In this document: positions 25,524 to 33,393 of the stretch, one piece after another | Layout of the letters: the number at the start of each line of letters is the position of its first letter | How positions within the stretch are numbered: the stretch's first letter is position 1 | Source: Eimeria necatrix | Taxonomy: Eukaryota > Apicomplexa > Conoidasida > Eucoccidiorida > Eimeriidae | Assembly: GCF_000499385.1 (NCBI RefSeq) | Contig: NW_013654289.1 | Span: 1-33,393, forward strand | DNA length: 33,393 bases | Reading direction: 5' to 3' | Position numbers and translations under genes: made by a program | The notes under the pieces: generated by a model | The model's database searches: none | What the model saw: only the letters and a program-made list of their open reading frames with translations | What the model was told of the DNA's origin: nothing

Positions 25524-25769
25524 GTGGGCAAACGGAACTTTTCAGGTAATGCACTTTATCGTACATTACGATATCCGGTTACGCAAGCGATTAAAAGCAC
25601 TTACAGCCGCGATAAAACCTCTAACTGCCTTCGTGTGGTATTCATCGACAAAGAACGCTTCATGTCCCCAAATGTGTTTGTTTCGACGCAGCGCGCCTTG
25701 AGATGGGTGAAGCTCATTAGTGTTCAGAAATGGAGGCTTCTACTCATCAGCATCAGCAATATGGGAAAG
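25524..25769 (+). CDS. Candidate internal exon, unknown product
   Basis: An 82-codon open stretch on plus lies between plausible splice sites. Upstream is a T-rich segment with a TTCTAAT branch-point-like word, ending in AAAG. Downstream is GGGAAAG followed by GTGAGG, a good match to a 5' splice site, and it falls exactly at a codon boundary. The translation is basic and balanced, with VVFIDKERFMSPNVFVS in the middle. I recognise no family, and no similar frame occurs elsewhere in the window. Splice-like words are common by chance, so this is only a candidate. Confidence 0.18.
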
Positions 25770-26033
25770 GTGAGGCATCAACAACGAACTTTCTGAAAGG
25801 CCTCCACTCTTCGATCGTTGAGCTTAAACCATGCCCACATGATACTCCAACAGCCAAACAAAATGCCATGTTTAATAGATAATCTTGTTGAAGCAAGGCA
25901 CAGGAGCTCTTCTTGATACTACGTAAGACTTTTGCGCACTCGCCTGCATGCAAAACACTCGCCAAATGGCACCCCATCACGCATATGATAAAGCTCGAAG
26001 AAAGCTCATCCTGGTGTTACTCAGAATATGACA

Positions 26034-27249
26034 GCGACTCCTACGCGCACAGCAGTGCCTGAAATGTCTCGGCTCGCATCTACTGATGTTTCCAAATCGT
26101 ACGGCCTGCATTGTACACAGATAAAAGGCCCCTCTGTCTCCTACTCCATATCAAACGCAGCATCTGCATCTTCTTCCGCCGCGACAAAACTCCCAGCACA
26201 TCTCTTGTGCAACACCAAGCCACAGAAACCGCCTGCTATCCAAGCTACTGCCGGAATTATTCTAATGGGCACTCGGGCAGAGAAGTGCTTGCACAAAGCG
26301 TACGTCCTAGAGGTCCGACAAGCGATCAAAATGAACGATTGATCACATTTCTTACGCCGTGGCTTCTAACAAAACTCTACCCCCTCTCCAAATGCTCCAA
26401 ACCACTTCTCTGTGCACTGTGCTCTCCGAAAAGCGATGCAACGAACTGGTCGTCCAACCTAACTGATGTTGTGTGGCGCTGTAGCGTCTACTTAACTAGC
26501 CAAATGCAAACAGAGCTTTTAGAAACGTTCACTTGCCTCCGAGCACACAAGATTCATGGCGACAGAAACGGTCAGCAGAATCCTGAAGTTGCAGTGATCT
26601 GGGCAGCTGACACTTGATTGTGACACTTAGCGGAACGACATCCTTCAGTACACTGCAAGGGGGGGTAGTTAGTGAGACCATTTCATATGTCTGGCTGTGA
26701 ATTCGAGCTCATCTGCTTCTGAGAGTCCCTCTATTCCTATAAAGCTCACAACCTGATTGCGCATGAAATCCTTCTCTCCGTATCGGATTTGCTGCAATTT
26801 TGCTGGGATGCTACAGCGTACTGACTTGAAACCATCGTTTATCACGTCATTGTAGTGCGGCAATCCCGGACCTTTGAAATACCAAGGCAAGATACCTGCC
26901 GCTCCCCGCAGACATTCAATTCAACAAAGATTTCAACAGAATGGTATCCTAGAGCATCACAATTTCTAGGAAATTGATTTGAAAACGCAGCTTGCAGCAG
27001 CAAATGCCTATTTGCACCAATAGAAAGGGACGTACTACAAAGTTGAAAAGAAGAGGATCACTAGCAAATGCTTTGCCTGTAGAAATCGGCCCGCATTTGT
27101 TATAACCACCACTGCCCATGAACAACCGTAACTTGATAAATCGTACGCTCTATTGAAAAACAAATAGGACACAATTGTGGCTTTAAGGCATGCACGTAGC
27201 GTGCTGTGGTCTTCCTCAAATATTGCTCAGTCTCTGAGGGCCGCATGAC
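26034..27249 (+). repeat. Direct duplication 3, first copy
   Basis: Same-orientation partner of 28804-30040, about 2.77 kb away. Ungapped blocks include 26058-26339 (70 of 282 positions differ, 25%) and 26672-26887 (31 of 216 differ, 14%). Other parts contain indels. Similarity ends near 27249 and seems to resume at about 27485-27515, so a segment of about 220 bp is extra in this copy. Tabulating differences by codon position gives 24/20/26 for the plus frame of block one and 16/8/7 for a minus frame of block two. Neither shows the third-position excess expected of a conserved protein. Confidence 0.92.
26144..26365 (-). CDS. Candidate 74-codon exon, copy 1
   Basis: A minus-strand run of 74 codons lies between TAG codons at 26366-26368 and 26141-26143. 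The aligned run in the other duplicate (28910-29131) has the same length and the same bounding TAGs, and 46 of 74 residues are identical. The translation begins with basic residues (KPRRKKCDQS), then CRTSRTYAL and an apolar segment with Ile, Val, Ala and Gly (around residues 32-53) that could span a membrane. It ends with an acidic tail. The upstream TAG follows a GTTTTGT tract and could be a 3' splice site, making this a terminal exon. Differences at codon positions 1/2/3 are 13/15/24, a mild third-position excess. The plus strand is also open here in both copies and shares the same third position, so the coding strand cannot be settled. Confidence 0.3.
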
Positions 27250-27252
27250 GCG

Positions 27253-27475
27253 ATTTTCTCAATGAAGCTACTCGATCACTCTTCGTGCAATCCTCAATCC
27301 AATATAGAAGCCAAGGCCTCGAGTTGCTTGCCTTCAGGATCTCCATTTATTGTTTCTGTGTGAGCGCCTCCTGTGCTGGCGTGCCACAGCTCAGCAGCTG
27401 TGGCACATCAGCATAGGAGGACAGTGGCAAACTCCAACCACGCACCAACCGTTATGAAAAGCCACCAAGTCGCGG
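27253..27475. mobile_element. Extra segment in duplication 3, possible insertion
   Basis: Present in the first copy of duplication 3 and absent at the equivalent point of the second copy (near 30040-30050). It contains the 25-bp hairpin at 27367-27420. I see no clear terminal inverted repeats. Short CGCG words lie near both ends (GACGCG and GTCGCGG), which could be a target-site remnant or chance. The alternative is a deletion from the second copy. The exact ends depend on alignment of diverged flanks. Confidence 0.35.
27367..27420. ncRNA. 25-bp near-perfect hairpin with 4-nt loop
   Basis: Arms 27367-27391 and 27396-27420 pair over 25 positions: 22 Watson-Crick, two G-U and one C-A mismatch in the plus transcript. 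The loop is CAGC. Stem strength and length are far beyond chance for a window this size. It could be a small-RNA precursor stem, the stem of a structured RNA, or the core of a foldback element. No promoter or terminator is visible, so the RNA call is tentative; the structure itself is certain. Confidence 0.4.
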
Positions 27476-27933
27476 ACGGGAGCCCAGCAGGTCTCACTCC
27501 CTGTACGTTGCCATGCCCACGCTGTTCGTCTCTTTTCTCTTGGGATGTTCGGCCGAAGCAAACACATAAAATATTTGTCCAATGATTGGCCAGAAATTGT
27601 TGGAAACATAGATTCTCCAGTAGACAACGAACCAGGTTCTGAAGGTTCTTAAGTAATGAGGCTGCTCATGCTCGGTTTGGGGATTGTATAAATTTGCTCA
27701 AAATTCGCGTACGTCCTAGATGCATTAAATGGAGTCTTCGCTAAAAATGACGTGGACAATAATCAAGAAAGCATCGCCTCCACTTGATTCACCTAAGTAA
27801 TTACACAAGCATTATCAATTGCGCGCTTTTCGTGGATGCAGAAAGCAGTCAAAAGACGAAAAAATTAATATTTATGATACAAAGAAGTTTGGTTGGCCAT
27901 GTACATCCTTCCTTTTAGCAACTATGATGCGGA

Positions 27934-27989
27934 GCGAATGGATATGAAGACCGTTCATGGCGCGAATGGATATGAAGACCGCTCATGGC
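27934..27989 (+). repeat. 28-bp tandem duplication
   Basis: Two adjacent 28-bp units, 27934-27961 and 27962-27989, differ at one position (CCGTTCATGGC against CCGCTCATGGC at the ends). The unit is not a multiple of three, so a plus frame through it reads MDMKTVHGANGYEDRS, with the copies in different frames. It is a recent event compared with the large duplications. Confidence 0.95.
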
Positions 27990-28800
27990 GTCTCGGGAAA
28001 ACAAAGCAGTGCAAAGGCTGCACTAGTGCAAGGACCGCACTTCCAGCTACACAAGGGATACACGGTTTGGAGAGAACAAAACTTCAAAGAGTAGTATGTG
28101 GTTTAGCTTCAACGTTTTAGGGCAGAAATGCTCCCGCCGTCCGAGATGTTTCATGCCCAGATGTATCTCCAAACACCCTCAAGTTTGATTTTTTGTGAAT
28201 GCTGATGGCGTGCTGAGACCAATCTGGGATTCCTGCTGAAAGCACAGTCAGATCTTCATAGCCAAAGCGTGTGGCCCATATGTTGTTCTGCAATCGAAGC
28301 ACACTAGTGCGAGAGCGCACACAGGGCGAATAAGCTTTTGCTTACCTACACAATCAGAGCTTTCCTAAGCAAATACATATATATAAGACAAAAGTGAGTT
28401 TCCACATATTTGTCGTAGGGTCTCGACCACAGATTACGTGTGGCCTTGCACCGATGGACACATAGGCGAGCCACCATGGCCAACTCGGCGCGGCTTTACT
28501 CATAGTGAACAAAAGCGTAGCCATTTGAGTCTCACCCAAACTTGCTCATAGTCAGTACCACTGAAACAATTACAAACTCAGCAAGACGCACTAGCTGGTG
28601 CACAGCACTTGAATTGTCTGAGAAGGGCATTTAACCATTGAAAACGTGATTACCATCTATTTAGCTATCAAAATATACCAGACGCCTACCGCTACGCTAA
28701 AAGCCACAAACGGAACAACATAGCGAAGACGAAACCCGAAACGACTCACAGGACACTTCAAGAGGTAGAGGCAAAGAGCGCGAAGCGGTACAACGTAACA
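27990..28800. other. No feature seen
   Basis: Unique spacer between the two copies of duplication 3. It holds short frames only, and a short TA-rich run near 28375-28385. Confidence 0.5.
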
Positions 28801-28803
28801 CCT

Positions 28804-30040
28804 CCGACTCTGTCACAACAATGACTGAAATGACTTGGCTCGCATTTACTGATGGTTACGAATCGTACGCCCTGGATGTTATTGAGACCGAATGCCCTTC
28901 TTCTCCCTATTCCGTGTCAAACACAGCATCTAGATCTTCGTCCGCTGTTGAAACGCCCCTTAGACATCTCTCTTGTAAGACTAAACCACAGACAGCGCCC
29001 GCTATCGCAGCTGCTGCCGGCATCACGATAATAGGCACACGAGCACATAACTGTTTGAACAAAGCGTACGTCCTAGAGGTCCGACAAATGATCGAAATGA
29101 ACGATTGATCATATTTCTTGGGCCGAGACTTCTAACAAAACTCTACCTCCTCTCCAAATGCTCTAAACCACTTCTCATGCACTGTGCGCTCCATAAAACA
29201 GTGCAACGAAGTTGATGCTGCGCAAGAACACTGGACGTGGAACCGCACTGCTGTTCGGTGACGCTGTACCGTCTAATTAACTAACTACACACAAATAGCG
29301 CGTCTAGCAATGTTCATTTGCCTCGGACCAGGAAAAATTCACGGCGACACAAGCACTGAGTAGAGGAATCCTGAAGTCGTAGTGAGCTGGACAGCAGACA
29401 CTTGATTGTGGCACTTGCTTAGCCGAATAGCAAGAGTCAGTGCGCAACAAAAGCCAGTAATTAGTAAGACCATTTCACATATCTGGCTGTGGATTCGCGC
29501 TTAGCTGTTTCTGAGAATCACTTTATTCCTAAGAGGCTCACAAGCTGATTGCGCATGAAATCGTTTTCTCCGTATCTGATTTGCTGCAGTTTTGCTGGCA
29601 TGCTACAGCGTACTGACCTGAAATCACTCTTTCCCACGTCGCTGTAGTCCGGCAATCCCGGACCTTTGAAATACCAAGGCAGGATATCTGCCGCTCCCTG
29701 CAGGCACTCATTTCAACAAAACATTCAACAGAATGGCATCCCACACCAAAACAGTTCCTACGAAATTGACCTGAAAACGCAGCTTGCAACATCAGAATCT
29801 GCTTTCATGAGTAGGAACGGAAGCAATATATTGACGAAATGAGTGGGTTCATTAGTAAATACTTCGCTTGTACAAATCGCCGCATATTTGTTACAGCCAC
29901 TATGGCCCATAAATAACCGTAACTTGATACATCATACTTTCTATTAGAGAAAACAGGACGAAATTGTGGCTTGAAGGCATACATATAGCGTACTGCGTAC
30001 TTCCACAGTAATTTGCTTAATCTCTGAGAGATGCATCATG
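28804..30040 (+). repeat. Direct duplication 3, second copy
   Basis: Partner of 26034-27249. The tail of the match may resume at about 30050-30084, where 16 of 17 positions around a GTTGCCATGCC word agree with 27500-27516. In block 29464-29679 a frame that is open in the first copy meets TGA, and a frame closed in the first copy is open here (29538-29792, 84 codons). This again indicates that most of the unit does not encode a maintained protein. Confidence 0.92.
28910..29131 (-). CDS. Candidate 74-codon exon, copy 2
   Basis: Counterpart of 26144-26365, equal in length with no gaps and bounded by TAG at 29132-29134 and 28907-28909. It opens with KSRPKKYDQS, keeps CRTSRTYAL, and has a cleaner apolar segment (PIIVMPAAAAIAGAVCGLVL) followed by an acidic stretch (ADEDLDAVFDTE). 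Charged residues in the apolar part of copy 1 (an Arg) are replaced by Ile here. No family recognised. If it is real it would be a short membrane-associated terminal exon on the minus strand; otherwise it is a fortuitously open part of a decaying repeat. Confidence 0.3.
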
Positions 30041-30089
30041 CATGCGTGGGTAATCCCGCTAGGCTCACCTTCTGTAGGTTGCCATGCCA

Positions 30090-31490
30090 GGGCCTACTTG
30101 CAGTTTGTGCTAAGGGCGCGCAATAATAATAGTATCGATCATGAAATCGACAGGGGTAAGGAGGTGGAACTGCACGAAAGTTCATGGGAAAGAAAGGAGT
30201 GTGTAGCTTTGCGCCTGGCACAACGCCACCCAACGCATACTTTCTGGTATTTCCATGAAGTATCATAAGAAGGGGCAAGCATCCTTTAAATCCGTTAGTT
30301 TGCAGAAAAGCAAAACGGAAGCAATATTTGAAAAATAACCTGCTTGCCGGAGACACTGCTGGCCCCTTGGTTATCAAGGCGTTCCTATGAAACTGACCAC
30401 CTTAATGTGAAAGGAATGCACTCGAAAAGTATACAACGAAAACGGGCATATCAAGGAATTATGGCCAAAAACAATTTTGCTTATTTCAGCCAGTAACGCT
30501 GTGACTTGCAAAAGGATTGCTATCACTGAGGTCTTTGCAGGCTTTGTCTACAGCTTCTCGAATAAAAACCAATTCTTCATGCAACTCGCTCTCCAGCGTC
30601 CGGCGAAAAAAATGATGTACAAGGCTTACACGCTGTCATAAGCCAACAAAAACACACGAATCAGTTTTGCTGCCGAGGCTGGACGTGCTTTTCCAAATTG
30701 TGTATGTGGAAGGGAGGAATTTCCCGATGCAACACCACCAGCATATTCATCGACGCAGGCTCAAAGACAAAATCATTACATAGAGTGTCATTGGTCCCCG
30801 CATTGGTTGAACGCTGGATGCAGCAAAGACAGCTCAACAGCCAAAATCGTCAGTGACGCTCTCAACTGCAATAGTGGTGTCCTGGAATTTTTTCCCGTCT
30901 AGAGAACCGAGTATCTTTGGGCTGGACCTTCCGTCACGAGCCTTACACTCTGCGCAAACAGCATATCTATGAAAATGCGCAAAATTTCTTGATTTGGAGG
31001 AGTATAAGAAGTAGAGCTTTTGGAATCAGGGGGTAACACACTTTCTGCACTTGACAGGCCATTTAAGTTGAAGGTGTCATGCATTCTCTCTACCAAAGAA
31101 CTCGCTGAATTCATACTGCATGCGTTTAATGATATCTGGCATTTCTGGGAGAAATCTGCGTACGAATAGCTGCGTATCGCCACTCTGCACTGCAGCCGTT
31201 TTACTCCAGTATTGCATCAAAGATATTTGCGATTTTCAAGCGTTTTTCCAGACGAAGTTCAGCTTGCCTCTTCGTGTTGAAATCAGGACATACGAGCTAC
31301 ACGATTGGAGGCAATTCGTGCGCTCACCACGCCGCCGTGCTCAACGAGCACACTGGTGAGAACACAAACTGGGGCCACAACTCGCGCCGTTGGAGTGACG
31401 GAGTTACTATAATGCAGTAATCTGGCTCTTATTGTCCTACGTTAGATACCACATCAAAGCCTCTGTATTGCTGATGAAGTTTACGGAGGT
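30090..31490. other. No gene seen
   Basis: Frames up to 113 codons overlap on both strands without recognisable motifs. TGCATGC occurs at 31117. No repeats of note. Confidence 0.5.
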
Positions 31491-31498
31491 TCTTTTAG

Positions 31499-31726
31499 GC
31501 AAGATATTGCAATATTTCTATGCAAGGTGACGCGCGTGTCTCGAAATATATCGATTGCCCAGAAGTCAGTTCTCTCATTCGACATCGCGAAGACTTTGCA
31601 AGACAATTATTTCTTTGCACAGCAATTGCCGAGCCACTCTGGGAAGGAATCAAGAACGAAGTGGAAGCTAATGCTAGAGATATCTCAGTTATCTTGCAAA
31701 GAGCAGGAGCAAGTTGCAAAGAGTAG
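31499..31726 (+). CDS. Candidate exon ending in a 20-bp duplication
   Basis: An open run of 75 codons follows GGTTCTTTTAG, a good 3' splice-site lookalike, and contains an ATG at 31520. It ends at TAG (31724-31726). The translation is helix-like and mixed in charge, with CPEVSSLIRHREDFARQLF and WEGIKNEVEANARDISVILQ. The TAG arises inside the second unit of a 20-bp tandem duplication. Skipping one unit would bring in a frame that stays open to TGA at 31870-31872, about 46 codons further. No family recognised. The extra open run has a chance probability of several percent, so the broken-gene reading is only a hypothesis. Confidence 0.2.
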   Translation, partial: ARYCNISMQGDARVSKYIDCPEVSSLIRHREDFARQLFLCTAIAEPLWEGIKNEVEANARDISVILQRAGASCKE

Positions 31727-31733
31727 GAACAAG
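31694..31733 (+). repeat. 20-bp tandem duplication
   Basis: Two adjacent 20-bp units, 31694-31713 and 31714-31733, match at 18 of 20 positions. The unit is not a multiple of three, so it shifts any frame through it by two bases. It creates the TAG that closes the open run 31499-31723. Confidence 0.92.
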
Positions 31734-31872
31734 CGCTATACAGGACGCAGCGAGCTGTCCTCCCGTCGTACATGCACTTGCACCTAAAGTGCAACTACTG
31801 TGCTACTTCAACAGTAGTCTGAAACAATTTCGAAGGAATCAGAATTCTTTGAGGGGATCAAGGAACAGCTGA

Positions 31873-33393
31873 ACATGTCAAAAAGGTAGAGCTGCTTAGA
31901 GACAACCGTGGGAACGGTAACGACAAGAAAGAGTAGTTAAGACGTTCGTGAGGGTTATCATAATCACGTCAGTACCCTCACCGGCTATACAACCAATGAA
32001 GCGATGCAGGGGAAGTTTTTAAAACGACGAAAAAAGCGAAGTATACACAGATACCGGCAACAACGTCAAGCATCAAGTAGAGAAGCGAAGCCAATACCAT
32101 AACACCTCAAACCAGCCATGCAAACGGCTAGGCTACGGACACAAAAAGGGACGGAAACAATGATTTCTGTTTTGCTGTGGCCCCACACTCATCAGGAAGG
32201 GCTCCCAAAGGCGAACGGCGCCACGTCTAACAACGTCGTAATTCCGTTAGCGCGCTGTGCAAAAGAAATGAAATCTTAAGTCCTACAAAGCCTCCGCATA
32301 TTCCAACCATTATCCGAAATGTCCTCATCGTCGACTCTCGGGACACTCAACACGCAAGCTCAAGTCGATCCAAGAAACGGCGCAACGGACGCTTACCACA
32401 AAATCAGTTTCACTGCAAAATCCGACGGTTGCAAAACTTTGAATTCAAGTCAGCTAAGCCGCACACTGTCGGCTTCTATGTGCACGTGAGAGGAATCAAA
32501 GCAACAGGTCGGTCCAAGACTGAGCCAGTTGGCAGCCTACTTGCGGGGCGAAAACATCCACACTGCTGCATGCAAGAAACGCCAAAAGGCACTGCAAGAA
32601 ACAAGGTCAACCTGCACAGCCGGGCTTCACAAATTGGTACGTAAGCGCTCGCTGCACTGCACAATGCACTGGAATTATTCATACGCTCAATGCATAAATT
32701 GCGCAGTGCAGAAAGAAGCACACACAGCTTCAACCCAGAATAGACAGGCCATCGCCTACTAAGCTATCAAGTCCGCAGCAATGTGCAAAGAAACGCTCCA
32801 TGGTAAATGCGTGACAAAATTAGAATTACAGCGTTTAGGGTGCAATCATGCGCACCATAATGGACAACGTGGAATGTTCATTTGGCTGGAGACACCCACG
32901 CTGCTAAGCACCCAAGCCGCACAGAAAGAAGGCGCTTGTGAGTTACACCGCCACCAACCTGCACCAAAACAGGCTCTTCGCCTTTTCATTTCCACTTCAC
33001 CGCAACCATTTCCTTGTGCCATTTCTGTCCATCCTGGTGAGCTCCTTATGTGAAGAAACCGCCCAACAAGTCCAGCGGTCGCTGTGCACGTCACAGGGTT
33101 CAACACCTTGGTGCGCACCCACACTTTGCAAAAAAGAGCAGCAGTCGCACATGCGCGTGGTGTTGTCAAACGGCGTGCACTAAGGTGGCGAAGATAGACC
33201 ACTCACCACATAAAGCGCCTTGAATGCATGCGACCCCACAGATTCTTTTCCTCACAAACGGCTGCAAAAATAACACAACTCACTGTGAAGCGAGACAATA
33301 TAGTTCTCTGCTGCGAACACGCACTCGTCCTCGCAACCAAGAACGGGTCTTCCTCGATGACTAAGAAAAACGCTCACTGGCTGAATATGTAAA
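31873..33393. other. No gene seen
   Basis: Right end of the window. Overlapping frames up to 118 codons (32846-33202, minus) have no recognisable motif. TGCATGC words occur at 32567 and 33225. No telomeric array or transposon end is visible. Confidence 0.5.

Larger units (their letters stand above)
430..33231. promoter_or_regulatory. Dispersed TGCATGC motif sites
   Basis: TGCATGC or its complement GCATGCA starts at or near 430, 1595, 1989, 4638, 5791, 6792, 7261, 13064, 13330, 14215, 17318, 22988, 25945, 27188, 30039, 31117, 32567 and 33225: 18 sites by eye, against about 3-4 expected at 45% GC. Six of these are the full palindrome TGCATGCA. In apicomplexans TGCATGC-like words are bound by AP2-domain regulators and are enriched upstream of genes. 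Here there is no gene framework to tie them to, so a regulatory role is inference. Confidence 0.4.

Noticed and set aside
6190..25620. Shared GGTAA(C/T)GCACTTT words at about 6206 and 25544
   Set aside because: The match does not extend beyond about 13 bases in DNA or protein.
26111..26617. The longest frame in the window, 168 codons on plus
   Set aside because: The matching frame in the other copy of duplication 3 has several stops within the aligned region, and one run of about this length is not surprising by chance.
26669..26890. Protein-like minus frame starting PWYFKGPGLP, well matched in the second copy
   Set aside because: Differences by codon position are 16/8/7, the opposite of protein constraint, and the second copy has an in-frame TGA. 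Similarity is explained by DNA duplication.
29538..29792. 84-codon minus frame in the second copy of duplication 3
   Set aside because: The first copy meets TGA in the same frame after about 50 codons, and differences are evenly spread over codon positions (8/9/7).
28700..32110. Weak resemblance between 28750-28808 and 32065-32110
   Set aside because: A/G-rich composition and one AACACCTC word explain it; no continuous alignment.
17806..32840. Isolated TTTAGGG words that match the coccidian telomere repeat
   Set aside because: Only scattered single copies (for example near 17808 and 32831), no array.
1..33393. CRISPR arrays, prophage, insertion sequences or operons
   Set aside because: No regularly spaced repeats, no long co-directional frames and no transposase-like translation were found.

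Overview
This window reads as eukaryotic nuclear DNA from a gene-poor stretch. There are no operon-like runs of genes, no ribosome-binding-site spacing, no tRNA or rRNA that I can recognise, and no long reading frame. The longest stop-to-start frame is 168 codons. In 33.4 kb at roughly 45% GC (estimated by eye), chance alone should give about one stop-free run of 145-150 codons over the six frames, so length gives no evidence of coding anywhere. The best organism guess is a coccidian apicomplexan of the Eimeria type. It rests on one CAG/CTG-rich block that would encode Gln/Ala runs and on a clear excess of the TGCATGC motif. Both are suggestive only, and I recognise no protein family.

What the window does contain is old, diverged duplication and strong inverted repeats. 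Three segmental direct duplications are visible: about 197-920 with 1097-1555, 18474-19364 with 19978-20908, and 26034-27249 with 28804-30040. The copies differ by roughly 14-25% where I counted, with indels between ungapped blocks. There are also small, much younger tandem duplications of 14, 18, 20 and 28 bp, and a 35-bp direct repeat at a 147-bp offset.

Layout: 1-1560 holds duplication 1. 1560-6900 is mostly featureless apart from a 13-bp hairpin (5292-5324) and an 18-bp tandem. 6848-7285 is the CAG/CTG block. 7290-12930 is featureless. 12951-13040 is a 29-bp-arm inverted repeat. 13041-18470 holds only chance-level frames. 18474-20908 is duplication 2. 20909-24410 is nearly featureless. 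24411-25769 contains two of the better-looking candidate exons and a small frame-preserving repeat. 26034-30084 is duplication 3; one copy carries an extra segment of about 220 bp with a 25-bp near-perfect hairpin. 31499-31872 holds another candidate exon apparently interrupted by a 20-bp tandem duplication. The rest is featureless.

No pathway or joint function can be assigned. The most testable items are the 74-codon minus-strand frame kept open in both copies of duplication 3, the hairpin insertion inside that duplication, and the TGCATGC excess. All coding calls are low confidence and need RNA evidence or a homology search.
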